Positions 22,693 through 34,754 of a stretch of DNA of 64,000 bases are shown here, piece after piece (position 1 is the first letter of the stretch; every line of letters starts with the position of its first letter). The notes under the pieces were generated by a model. The model did not search any database and was not told the origin of the DNA. It was given only the letters and a program-made list of their open reading frames with translations. The position numbers and the translations under genes are program-made. This DNA is from Limonium bicolor (lineage: Eukaryota > Streptophyta > Magnoliopsida > Caryophyllales > Plumbaginaceae): the NCBI GenBank assembly GCA_023374045.1, contig CM041782.1, forward strand, positions 186,700,925 through 186,764,924, written 5' to 3'.

Positions 22693-24880
22693 GCCACCAG
22701 AACATGTCCAAAAATTGTTAAATCCTCACCAAACTTCTCCTTAAGCCTTCTAATGTGTTCTAACATCATTTAGACCCTTAAACCCACCTTTAATCATCCT
22801 CCAAACTCATGAAAACAACTTCCAAAGATCTTCTCAAACTTTTACTCAATTCTTACAAGAAATTCCTAACACTTGTCAATTAATTCCTTATATTTCTAAC
22901 ATGTACATTTTGCCTAAAACTTCAACTAACCAAAGTGTTTCTTTTCTACCCATATAACTCCTTCTTAACATCATTGCACTCCTTCTTTGCTTGTTACACC
23001 TTCCAAGGTTATCTTGCATGTCCATGCACAATTTCTCTTCTTTTCACTTGTTACTCATCACTCTTAAACTCTTAAGCTTGCTTATACATTCCTTTCCATT
23101 TTCACTTCCATCACTCAAGTCCTCACATTACCATTCAACTAAACCTTACTAGTCCACCACTAACATCATCACACTTACACAAGGTTCTCAAACTCTCATT
23201 GCCTTACTCTCTAGTTCATACCTAAATCTCCTTAAGGCATTATACACCTTTCCTTAAAACTTATGCACAAGTCTTACATTCCTCATATCATGATTTTGGT
23301 GTGTTTAAAAACACTCACCAATCCTCTAATTCTTCCTAGACATCTCTAGATCATTCTAAACCTCAAGAACTCTTTAGTTGACTTATTCCCACTCAAATTC
23401 CTCATAGTGACTCCTAGTAAATCCTAGGTCATATTAAATTCACCACCATCGCCTAAACACTTATTTTTCCTCATTTAACCATCTCACACACCTCAAGTTC
23501 TTTCTCATCATCCAAAGCAACTCATTCACAACAAACTCAATATATTGCAATAATCTTAAATTGCATAGCACTAAGGCTCTTAAATGACATGGCTCTTAGG
23601 CCCTTAAATGACTTAAACTTAAACACTGAATTTCCCACATATATAAGCTTTCAAACCTGCAAATACACTCATCAATCTCATAGTAGTTATAATGCTCTTA
23701 AAACTCATCTTAAACTTATATTACTAACTCATTTCTTTGGCTCCTTAGTCACAAGTTCTCAAGCTTATTTGAGTTCTTTTTCTTAGGTTACACAACCCAT
23801 TACCTAATGTAAGCTTTAAGCTACATTAGTACTCATCTAAAACTCATTCCTTAAACTTAAACCACCATTAGGTAAGCATTTTACCTTGTTTTCTCAAGCT
23901 TATCTTAATCTCCTCCTTAGACCTTCTTCTTGCATAGATCTCGGCCACCACTTAAATTCCCCTTGCCAATGTTCTAATCAATATTCAAGGACTCATGAGT
24001 ACTAAACAATGCACTAACCTCAAGGAATAAACCCTAGGTTAGAAATGTGTTCTAAGGCATAAAAGTGGATGATTACCTTTGAAGTCTCAAGGTAGACTTT
24101 GGCATTGAATGAAATAGGACCTCCACTAGTCCTTGGTGAATAAATCAAGCTAGAACAAGGCATAAAAACATAGCCCCATGAGAAGGAATTTTCGGCCATG
24201 TACAAGATTGATGGAAACATGGTTTTTCTTACATTTTCTTTACCTTAAGAGAATGGAGAAGCTAATGAGCTCTTCAAACTTGATTTTCCCCCATCAATGG
24301 AGTTTTCTCATGGCACCAAAATGGAGCTTTGAAAGATTTGAAAAGATAGAAAGATAGGTCTTGACCTAACTAAGACAAATATGCAATTTGTTTTGGATTT
24401 GGAGCTTGGAGTTGTATTTGGCAAGTGATTGAAGATGGAGAACCATGGAAGAGCAGCACTCTCGGTTTTGGAATGGAGAGAAGAAGAAGAAACCGTGGTG
24501 AAGGAGAGAAATGGAGAATAGAGGAGAGAAGTGAGCTAATATGAGATATTTGCTTTATTAAAGCAAATAGTAACTTTCTTACTTACTCTTCTTTTCCTTT
24601 CTTATTTGATGACTCATGTGGTGACTCACCTCTCTTAGAAAACCGCCACCCTCTTAAATAAGGCTAACATGGTCTTTGTTGACCAATTAATTGACTTATG
24701 TTGATTAAAACTTAAACTAGTCACTAAATAGTTACTATTCACTAAACAAGGCACATAATCGGGAAATTTTTGATTTCCCATTGATTTAGACCTCCTAATG
24801 TGATACTAATTAGTACATGTTGATTAAAGAGTAATGATGGACATTTAGCCACTCAAAACTCAATTCTAAGACATTTCTCA

Positions 24881-24913
24881 AAAATGTGCTTTAAGACTTC
24901 TTAAAGCACATTT
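24881..24913. promoter_or_regulatory. Conserved U3 palindrome (LTR C copy)
   Basis: AAAATGTGCTTTAAG and CTTAAAGCACATTT around ACTT, as in the other LTRs. Confidence 0.55.
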
Positions 24914-25179
24914 CATGTTTTAACTTGTTTTCAAGCTTGGTTTTCTTTTCTAATTGATTTATAATGACCATTAGGATATTACTAAGGTCTTACCATGATA
25001 TTTGGGTACTCACCCAAGTCTCTCCAAGCTTAGAGCACGTTTTTGCCCTGATTGCCCTTAAGGCACTTTCTTGTTTTTTCCTTGGTTTAAATTGTCTACC
25101 AATCTTTCTAAGGCATATTTTAGCCTTACTACATCATGATTTGATGTTTACTTAGCATACTTAGGTTTGGGGTATTTCA

Positions 25180-25196
25180 ATCTACCCCCCTTAAAA
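25180..25196 (-). promoter_or_regulatory. Polypurine tract of element C
   Basis: Minus strand TTTTAAGGGGGGTAGAT directly before the LTR start TGAAATACCCC. This is the plus-strand DNA primer of reverse transcription. The same word occurs beside LTR D and LTR E. Confidence 0.75.
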
Positions 25197-26337
25197 GAAC
25201 TTTGTCCCCAAGTTCCCATGCATCTTATCTCATTAGAATACATGTCTTACCTCATTCCTTAGATCATATAGATCATACTTATGTATACTTAATCTCATTG
25301 GATCATTGGATCCATCATATTCTTATACTTAATATCACACAACATGCTTAAGCATGTGTAGCACTCAAAATTCCTTTTTTTTCCTTTTTGATGATTAAAA
25401 CATTCACATAACTTCCAACGTATTCTCCCATGTCACCGGTCCGTAGACAATGGCTCATTCGTCCTCGTCACCATGGGCCAGAATACAAAACACTCTGCTC
25501 TCCCCATGTCACCGGTCCGAAGACAAAGGCTCGTGCGTCCTCGACTTCATGGGCGAGACTCAGTAAAAAGGTAATCCTTTTTACGAGGTCATGTGAGGAA
25601 TAATTCCTCTAATTAAAATACAAGCAACTCCAATTTCATTTTATCCTAAGGCCTCTATTCTTAGTGTGATTTAATTGTGACCACTGGTAGGGAGTTTCAG
25701 GAATCATCCAACCCTGATGTGATCAGCATCAGTATCGAACTATCCTTCCACTCCAATTTGTGTTCGGTTTCCCCTGATCCCTAGAAAATCAAGTTCCACC
25801 TCCCACATCATTTTCAAACATCCAAATAATTCACTCATGTCCAATTTTCTATCTTTTTAGTTCTTCTAATCATAATCAATACATCTCCCGAGTGTGGACT
25901 CAGTCCATCAAACATTCCCGATTCATCTCTTAGTAATTACCTCATGACTTAAATTCCTACTAAGTTCTATAACTGTCCCATACCAATTCTCACCATCTTA
26001 TATCTCATAGCATTACTATTTCCTAACCCATAATCATATCAAATTGTATCACATAATGTTATCTTATTCTTATCTCCCACAGTCTCATATTGACTCATAC
26101 CTCATATATTCTTATTTCTTAAGTCTCCTTAATCCTCTTCCTTAATTCTCTTAACTTGTACTCACACCGGAGTTAACAAGATAGGTACTTAATATGTATG
26201 GTATTCACATCTTCTGTGTGCAATAACCATGATTTATCTCAAAATGTTTATATAAAATATATTCTCAAGTTATTTTGTGTTATGCACACCGTAGTTTATG
26301 TACTCAGTACATAAACATACGCTAAGCGGTTTTCGCT
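25197..26337. other. 3' untranslated zone of element C with a ~70-bp duplication
   Basis: No coding content. At 25432-25555 a unit with CCCATGTCACCGGTCCGTAG and a CATGGGC end occurs twice, its ends CCCATG/CATGGG being inverted. The rest is AT-rich and unassigned. In D and E the matching interval is only ~260 bp, so C has gained sequence here. Confidence 0.45.
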
Positions 26338-26373
26338 CTACCCCCCCCTTAAAATGGATTACGCCCACGTAAT
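26338..26373 (-). promoter_or_regulatory. Second polypurine-like tract and hairpin after pol (element C)
   Basis: The + strand reads CTACCCCCCCCTTAAAATG followed by GATTACGCCCACGTAATC. The hairpin GATTAC-GCCCAC-GTAATC replaces GGGTAC-GCCCC-GTACCC of D with two compensated base pairs. Confidence 0.6.
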
Positions 26374-29300
26374 CAGCGTTACATCATCTTTGAACATAAG
26401 TTTAAGATGTCTAATTCTCACCAAGCATTCTAGCTTCCACGTCATCTATCTTACTTATAATTCGATCAGAAATGACTTAGTCTCTGTATCGAGGATTCTT
26501 AACGGTGCTTATACCGTATTCTTAACTTAGTTTGGTCTAATCTCAAAGTAGTGGTCTGCTAGCTTCCGCTGCGCGACTCTGATAATCTTAGGCTTAATTG
26601 TCTCAATGGATACGTGTTATCTTTATATATACACGGTCTTAATGAGTTGTAACTCGTCTATCCATTCGCCTTGAAGATCTTACGCTCATACTCTTAGTAT
26701 TTTCTCGAATGTCTAAGTTGTTCTTTCCAACTACCTTTGGTCTGAGGATGATCCTTAATTTGAAACTACTATTTAGTGCGCATTGCGCTTTACAGTCTTA
26801 ATCCCTTACATCTTAAGACATGTCCAATGTCTGTACTTAACAATCCGTGCTCTTTCGCACTTCATAGTCCTTAATTATTTGTTCTCTGGTTCCTCTGTGT
26901 TGCTGGTTCGACTGAATTCTTCTCTTCGACTGTTTGTGGTAGTTGCTCGTGTCGGTGGTACGGAGTCGACTACTTCCCGTGTTCCTTACACCACTCGTCA
27001 CATGCATGGGGTACCTTACTGGTACATTACTACTTACCCAACTGACTCATAAATGAGCGTGTCAGGCCTGCAAGCCCCTGTGGGGTGCAGTCGTCCCACG
27101 TCTCGTTTTAGTAAACTCATAGTGTCCGTCACACGTTTAGCTATTGCTAATTATGAAGTATTCTGTTGTCGATCTCCTCTTCCATCGTTCCATAATAACA
27201 TTTATTGTTCTTCTTGAAGTTAATCAAGGGAGTCTATTTACTATTTGTTCTTGGGTATGGTATGCTCCAGCTCCTTTCTGTATTCCGTACTGATTCGGTC
27301 TCTTAATAATTGAGGTCTCTTCCGTAGAGCCTGTTATCTTGTTTCTCATATTTATGCTACTAAGAATGCACTTCCAGTTCCTTAAGGAATGGGTGGTGTG
27401 CTTCCTGCGAAATCTTACCTAACCAGGTCCAGACTACTGGCATCAATGCACAGCTCGTCTACCATCTTATTTCCTTACTTATACTGGTCTTAACTCATAA
27501 ATCTAATTGCCTCAGTGCCAATATTTGACGGCTCATACATAATGGTCGCCTTACCGCGCACCATGACTTAATCCACTTATCTAACTATTGTACTCACGAC
27601 CACTACTACCGTGATAGTTGGCCTTTACCATGTTGTCCATTAATGGTGCAACCTCTTACTCACTTATTCTAATGTCTTACCTTATACTCAATCCCTTCTT
27701 GGTGTAAACACACTGGGAGTTCTCTCATTCCGGTATTGGCGGTTGTCGTACCGTGTTGTAAAATAGTTGACTCTTGATATGAAGATGTTATGCTCCAATC
27801 TCAGATTCGTAAGTAGGCTAATCTCTTTCGCTTTCCTTTATCCTTAGTGATGTTATCTACTATGTAGTTTAACTGATTACTGAAGAAGTCATCCACTGAA
27901 TCACAAGCTCTTCTGAGCATTGATTAATTGACGTGCCATAATGTGCAGTCACAATGTTTATCTCTGACCATTATTAATTCTTACATCCTGGGTGTTGGAT
28001 ATGGGGTCTATCTCCTCAACCTTCCTTTTACTCAAGTGTATCTAATATGTTCTAAAGTAATCTCAAGTGTGCAGTTTCCATTCTCTAACAAAAGCATATT
28101 GCATCTCTAATAAGTGAAAGCCCTTTTTGAGGGGTTCATTCCCACTCATGGCCTCACAACAAGGAGAGGTATCCCCACCCTAAAAGGCATGGTTCGTTCT
28201 CCGCTCCTGTCCTTAGCATTAACTCAATATTCTCATTGGTACCCTTTCTTGGTAATGTTTTTCCCAATCTAAATTATAGGTTTGGTACCGTTCACATCTA
28301 CAATTTGTAGTCCCTCGTGGCTTAAACAAGCTCTCTTATAACTTACTGCGCCTCGGGCTCTGATGTGGTTAACATCCTTGGCTCGTAGGCTCTTAATACT
28401 TAATGTCTCAGTTCATTATTTGTACTCTTACTCATCTGCAGGTCTTCCCTATAAGATTCTGGTTCTTTGAGCACTATCCACCGTTAATTTACATACTAAA
28501 TGTAGTATCGGGTTTCATGATAAGTTGCTGCATCCTGCTTCCCGCTAGGGAAGTTGTTCAGGTGATCTGAGGTTACTTAGTGTCTTTGACAACGCTGTCA
28601 TTTTACTAGACTTATGTCTTTTAATAGTCAAGGTTAGGTCGTATTAGGCGTTCGCCTTAAGGTGTCCAAGTTGGATATAATCCTGTTATCTTATACTCCC
28701 ATCTCAACGCTTCGTTCAACTTCCGTTGACTATGCCACTCGTTGATGATCAATCATACTTGGGTGTTAATGAGTTAACAAACAGTGTTAACTGTCATTCA
28801 TCAGTTGTTCGGCTCGACTATGCCCGCTCTGTGGGGGTAGTCCTCTGAGCTTTCCTTTCCCAGGGTTGTACGACTTTAATCCTTAGTAGGTTATAGCTTA
28901 TGTTTATTTCTTTTATCCTTGATTTCCGGTTTTCCAACATTTTCATTGGAGAATGTTTTATTGGTGTCCTTAATGGTCACTCTGAGAGTCTTATCCCGTT
29001 TTTCGTTGTAAGTCGATGCTTCAACAGTCTCAATAGTATCTTATAATACATCCCTTGTATATCATTGCTTATATAGTGTTTTTGCTCGCATTTCCGAGCG
29101 ATCTCTTAAGTTTTCCCCTTTGGGATCCGGGTTGGTGTTCTTACTGCACTGCACGTCGGTTGTTGTTGTACTGTTGCTAACATCCATATGGTCTAATATT
29201 ATGTCCAAGTTCTGCTCCCGGCTGACTGGTGTGTCACCTCATCTCATCATGATCAGGCTGTCGGGCCTTTCCATGGTCTTATTTTCCTGTCCTCGTGGAT

Positions 29301-30278
29301 TTACAATCCGGTATTAATATATGCTGCAACTGTAGCGTTCTCCTATTTCGCCTTGATGGCTTTTCGTGTGGCTTAACCGTGGTAGCACTTGCTATGGCAA
29401 GTGCGCCATGCAGGATGGGCTATTAGTGCAAGGTACATTGGAAGTGATGCTTCCTTCTAATTCCCATGTAATTGGTAGTCCTCGGGACTCCTTCGATGAT
29501 CTCTTCTTTTAGATAACTGGCCATCCGGCAGTTTTCCTTGTTGTTTGACAGTGCTGTCATTTATCGGGGCGTTCCTCTTTTTGAGGGAACCCCTGAACAT
29601 TTCTTTATGTCTTAATCCTCGCTCCTGTCTCCACACATTTTGTTGTGGTTACTAAGTAACGATTTTCCTTTAGGCACTACATCGTAGTCCTATTTCGGTA
29701 CACAATTTATATGAGTTCCTATCGTCGTCCGCATTATGTTGGCAAGTTTTATAACCTTCCTTGTTGTATGGGGTTGGAGTTCCCGTTTCTAACTGGACTT
29801 TCCAGTAATCTCATCCTTATGCTTGGTTTTATCCTACTGTTATGCTCCCTCGGACCACTGTCCGGTACTCATGTCGCTTCCCTTTTCCTTTCTATTACAA
29901 CCCGTAGTGCTTCCCTTATCATTGGTATTTGCGGGTTATTTCGACTGCGTAGCAATGTCGACCCAATTTGCCGTAATTACCGTTCCTTTATTGATAGAAT
30001 TCCATAGGTAGCGCCTGTTTCTCTGTTGCGCTCCATTAAAAACCTCCAAGTTCTCCATAACTGTTGTACACCAATTGTTTCTTCTCGTATTGCTTACTGT
30101 AGCTACTGCCAGATCGGGTTTTCTCCGAGTAAGAGAAGGCTTTTCTCTCTCTGGCGTTTTTTCCACCTATTTACGGTTAGTGATGTGGAGGGCGGGGGCC
30201 TAGGTACTATGGATATCCGGTAAACACCGGGAAAGTCCGGCTAACGACCTTCTCATCTATCTCTTAACCCTTAAAACC
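26374..30278 (-). pseudogene. Badly decayed pol of element C
   Basis: No frame over ~100 codons survives. Position (directly beyond the post-pol hairpin) and shared text with the decayed pol of F mark it as old pol. GTCGTCCCACGTCTCGTTTT then AGTAAACTCATAGTGTCCGT at 27085-27125 parallels 51165-51205. The minus-strand reading VTDTTSLLNETW at that place looks like a ruined [13 protein letters not shown], the second catalytic Asp block of integrase. CAAGTGCGCCATGCAGG at ~29400 recurs at 52070. The stretch ends abruptly at the left LTR of D. Open frames such as 29711-30007 are not conserved and are not genes. Confidence 0.5.
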
Positions 30279-31730
30279 TGTAACACCCCGTCCTAAGCCA
30301 ATCGTGGTTATCGCAAATCTCAACACTTAAATACAATCGTCGCAGCGGATAAAGAGTAACTACCGGGACCTTGCCACGGTCTGATCATATGAAATACCGA
30401 TCCTTAACACCTTACAACACTTATCTAAGTAATCCACCATCCAAAGTACCAACCAACCGAGTAGAGTATTTAAGTCACAACATAACTTTACATGAGTTTA
30501 ATATAAACAGACGGGAGCACAAGCGCAACCCGTATACAAAATGACAACCCATCCTAAGTCTAACCACCCCCACTCTCAGGGTGACTCCTCATCGGGCGCT
30601 TACCTGCAAAATAAAAACAGCCCCCAAAGGGGTCAGCACGAATGCTGGTACACCCTCTCATGGCCCCCAAGCTAACGGGGCTACGACGACTAATTGTCGA
30701 TAGCATGAAAGTTGATTAGCAATACATCATATATACGAAGTGCTATAAACAACAATTCACAATGAACAAGTAGTTCACACAAATTGAACGACACAAGCGT
30801 TCCCTTATCAAACGGGTTAGTAACCCTCTCCTTAATCCTTATTTCCTTAACCTCAGTTCCTTATCTTACCTCAGTCTTAACCTCATCTTAATCTCAGTAT
30901 ACAAACCGTTCCATGAAAGGAAATGGTTGTAGCTTAACTCAAACTTGGGATTTAGGTGATCCCACCGCACCATCTTAATGCCACCTACCCTGGACGGGAG
31001 TCCAGCGTAGCTGAGCCGGCAACCGGCTCTAGGCTACAAGTCCGAAGACAAGTCCTTAGGCGGAGGGCGGATCTGATTCAGATACCGTCCCCCTTCTCTT
31101 AGCATGCATGACCGGAGTCAGTCCCGGGTTCCTCGCTCAAGTTCCAGTTAGTAAAATCTTACACTCCAAGTGTTAGTTAAACCTTACCAGGTGTTAACCA
31201 ACCAACAACATTAATACTCACCTTAATCCAACCTCAGTAAGTACTAAACTTAATTAGTAACATCTCAAGTCTCGTGAGTTAGTGTAAAGAAAACACATAC
31301 ACAACGAGAACAAATATACCGGTTGCATGCTTTATCTTGTCTTAGTCATAGCAATTAAACATAGCACACAAGCCGAGGGACACCTCGTTAGCAAGCAGGT
31401 CACAAGAAGGATTGTACCGTTCACCGTCGACCGTTGTTTGATTAACTTCTTCGGGGTCCCAATTCACAAACCTAAAACATCGATTCATTTTTAGGCCGTT
31501 AGTTATTTACAACTTACTTAACTTACTTAGTCCCTATAAATCCCCATTCAATACCCTCTTAGGCCATTGCCTTTAACCTTATAACTTACTTTAAACATTA
31601 AGGTTTATACATATTCTTAACTTAATTACTTAAGTTCTTAGGGTCCTAATCATCAACATCCTATTAATGGCACACCTTAATACCATTACATCCTTAGAAA
31701 TAAAAATTTCTTTTTTTTTTTTGTGTTAAG

Positions 31731-32118
31731 GGTCGACCGACCCACCGACCGACCCAACCTATGGGTCGGTCCGTTCCAGTAACTTTCTGGTTCAGACAAC
31801 ACACCCTAGACCGACCCACGACCGACCCATCCTTTATGGGTCGGTCCATTGCCGAAACTTCCGTCTTTTGAAAATTCTCCGACCGACCCAAAGCTAAACC
31901 GACAACTTTCTGGTTCAGACAACAACCTAGACCGACCCACGGACCGACCCATAACCCTCTGGGTCGGTCCTCTGCCGAACCATTTTCCTTTGTTATTAAA
32001 TTTTGGCCGACCGACCCACCGACCGACCCATCCTTATGGGTCGGTCTATTCCGAAACATTTCTGCTGGGTTTACAAGGTCGACCGACCCAGAACTGGGTC
32101 GGACCCTGGGTCGGTCCA
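31731..32118. repeat. Inverted-repeat array, GACCGACCCA type (D 3' LTR)
   Basis: Units pair GACCGACCCA with TGGGTCGGTC (10-bp stems). About one unit longer than the 5' LTR copy at 42258-42520. Confidence 0.85.
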
Positions 32119-34145
32119 CTACAGATTTTCTTCTATTAATATGTTCTTTCAACTCCAAACTCTTCCCATGTATACTATTATGTTCCAACCTCATTTAGGT
32201 CCCTCAAATACACTTTAAACATTCCTCTAAAACCATTAAATCACTCACCAATATCCACCTTGATCATTATGCATTTTCATTGTAATAATGCCAACTTCTT
32301 ATAATGTTTTTCACTAGGTTTCTAGGTGGTGGTTCACACCTAATGTAACCTCTATGCCAATGCTTTCCTCATCACTATAACATCATCTCCCAAGCATCTT
32401 TCACCATCTAAACTCTTTTATGCATTTACCTAAGGCTTCTTCACAAGTTATTCTTCCCTCCATCAACACATCATTTCCTTCCTAGTGTCTACCAACTCTT
32501 GCCTAGTCCTAAATACTTCAAGTACATTCTTTTGATTCCTAACCCTCCTTGGTGACGCCTAAATCCTTATGACTCATTAAAACACCTTAAGCTCACCCTT
32601 TTTCATTAAGACAACCACTAGAACTTCCTAGTACTCCTTAGTCATGAGATTTCCTTAGAACATCTTAAACTCTTAGGTTCTTCATTATATTTTGCCATGG
32701 GTTCTCTAGTATATTGTTACACCCAACATTTGGCTTTTCTCATCATCAAACAACCAAGATCACTCATATCCTCATTGCAACATCTTAACACACAATTACA
32801 CCAAAACTACACCACATCACAATATAGTGCTTAAACTTAAAATGCTTGGCACTTAGGCCCTTAAATGACAATAATCTTAATCACTGAATTTCCACATATA
32901 TTGCCTTCAACCTGCGAATACACACAACAAGGCTCCCATTGAAATAAAATGCTTCTTGTAATTCATCACCACATTGTTTAACTAAGTCTTTTTCTCATTT
33001 GCTCTTTAGTCACTAGTTCTCAATATAATAGTATTCTTTCTCTTAGGTTTATAACTCCTCCCAAGGTAAACTCTACACTAAACTTATCATATATCTAAAT
33101 CCCATTCTTAAACAACAACACCTTAAGGTAAGTAATTTACCTTGTTCTTTCTCAAGCTTCACAAACTTTCCTCCTTAGTTTTTCCCTCTTCAATTTCGGT
33201 CACCAATATAAATCTCCTTGCCAATACTCTAAACAATGTCCAATGATTCTAATGAGCACTCAACAACTTATTAACCTCAAGGAATAAAACCTAGGTTAAA
33301 AATGTGTTTTAAGGTTTTAGATTGATTGTTTTACCTTAGTTCCTCAAGGCAAGCTTGGGTTTGAAGCTAGAAGGACCTCCTCTCTCCTTTGAAGAGTAGA
33401 AACAAGCTATGACAAGGCATCAAAATGAAGCCTCATGAGTATATATTTTCGGTCAAGAAGAAAGGTGATGGAAACCTAGATTTTCTTGCACTTTCTTTAC
33501 CTTAAGAGAATGGAGATGCCAATGGAGTCTCCAAGCTTGAGTTTCCTCCTCTAATGGTGGTTTGGCTTGGCACCAAAGTGAAGCTCTTGGATTTTTGAAA
33601 AGATAGAAAGATGGAGCTTGAGCTAACTAAGAAGAATCTATGCTTTGTTTTGGATTTGGAGCTAAAATGAGTAAGTGGTGTGCAAGAGAAGATGGAGCTA
33701 GCATGGGGAAGAAGCTCACGTTAATGGAGAAGGGAGAGAGAGTAAGAAATCGTGGAACCAAGGGAGAATGAAGAAGTTAGGAGAGAGAGAAGACTAATGT
33801 GAGATATTTGTTCCTAAAAAAATAGTGACTAGTACATCCCCTCCCTTATTTATCAATATTTCAATCTTGTGTTGTGACTCATCTCCCCTCCTTTAATAAA
33901 AACCGGCCACCCTTAAGTAACCAAGGTTACTTTAGTCCTTGTTTGTCAATTAACTCACTTATATTACTTATGTTACAAACTAGCTTAATTAAATCACTAT
34001 TCATACAACAAGGCACATTGTTGTGAAATTTTTGATTTCCCACTAATATAGCCTCCCAAATGTGATACTATATAGTACACATATATATTTAAGAGTAATG
34101 ATGGACATTTAGCCATTCAAAACTCATTTACAAGACAATTTTTCA

Positions 34146-34179
34146 AAAATGTGCTTTAAGACTCCTTAAAGCACATTTT
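34146..34179. promoter_or_regulatory. Conserved 34-bp U3 palindrome (D 3' LTR)
   Basis: Perfect 15-bp arms AAAATGTGCTTTAAG / CTTAAAGCACATTTT around ACTC. Confidence 0.6.
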
Positions 34180-34444
34180 GTGTTTTAAACTTGTTTTCAA
34201 GCTTGGTTTTCTTTGGTAATTGTTTTAAAATGACCATTAGGATATTACTAAGGTCTTAGAACAATATTTGGGTACTCTCCCAAGTCTCTCCAAGCTTAAA
34301 GCACGTTTTTGCTTAAACCGCACTTTCGGTGTTTCCTTATATTTCCTTTGTTTAAAATGGTTTCTAAATATTCCTAAGGCATTCTTTAGCCTTCTTATAC
34401 CTTAATTAATCACTTAAACACCATATCTAAGTTTGGGGTATTCA

Positions 34445-34465
34445 ATCTACCCCCCTTAAAAGAAC
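34445..34465 (-). promoter_or_regulatory. Polypurine tract of element D
   Basis: Minus strand GTTCTTTTAAGGGGGGTAGA, then T, right against the 3' LTR. Primer for plus-strand DNA synthesis. Confidence 0.8.
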
Positions 34466-34708
34466 TTTGTCCCCAAAGTTCACTTATATGCTTAACCATT
34501 CACGGTACTCAATTCTCTTAATCTTAACACCACATCTTATATTCACATTCACACATCTCAAGACTCGAAGGTCAATCACAAATACAATACATAAGTATCA
34601 TACATAACTCAAACTTAACACCAAAGTGTAGCCACTTACACGAATTCACATCTTAAACAACCAAGCAAACGACAAACATGGTCGTTTCCTAACTCAAAAG
34701 GAGGAAGC

Positions 34709-34744
34709 TCTACCCCCCTTAAAAGGGGTACGCCCCGTACCCTA
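34709..34744 (-). promoter_or_regulatory. Second polypurine-like tract and hairpin just after the pol stop (D)
   Basis: The + strand reads CTACCCCCCTTAAAAG then the stem GGGTAC-GCCCC-GTACCC. On the minus strand the hairpin begins ~11 nt after the pol stop and is followed by TTTTAAGGGGGGTAGAG, a near copy of the LTR-adjacent PPT ~260 bp further on. The same pair occurs in E (45434-45466) and C (26338-26373). Confidence 0.65.
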
Positions 34745-34754
34745 TACAGACGAT

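Larger units (their letters stand above)
20701..25179 (-). mobile_element. LTR C (3' LTR), 4.48 kb, inserted in LTR B
   Basis: In + coordinates it runs from TGTAACACCCC to GGGGTATTTCA, and read on the minus strand it has the usual TGAAATACCCC...GGGGTGTTACA ends. A polypurine tract (25180-25196) adjoins its right end, so it is the 3' LTR of a minus-strand element whose internal region follows. It holds the tandem hairpin block (21290-21610), the TCCGACCCA array (22434) and the U3 palindrome (24881). The left flank CCATG is in the body of LTR B. The second LTR of C is not in the window. Confidence 0.85.
30279..34444 (-). mobile_element. 3' LTR of element D
   Basis: From TGTAACACCCCG to GGGGTATTCA on the + strand. 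Sub-features in + order: a structured zone with CAGCACGAATGCTG and CGACGACTAATTGTCG (30630-30705), the AACCGTTCC hairpin (30901), the CCGACCCA array (31731-32118), leader-like sequence, and the U3 palindrome (34146). It is followed by the PPT. The 166-codon frame at 31694-32194 merely reads through the array. Confidence 0.9.

Noticed and set aside
29711..30223. Overlapping frames of 62-98 codons in the C internal region
   Set aside because: Hydrophobic chance frames in decayed pol; not conserved in F and with no motif.
31694..32194. 166-codon minus-strand frame rich in DRP and GSVGG words, and similar frames at 19567-19867, 22493-22773, 47892-48332, 58560-59183
   Set aside because: They read through the inverted-repeat arrays on either strand; the repeat keeps several frames open by chance.
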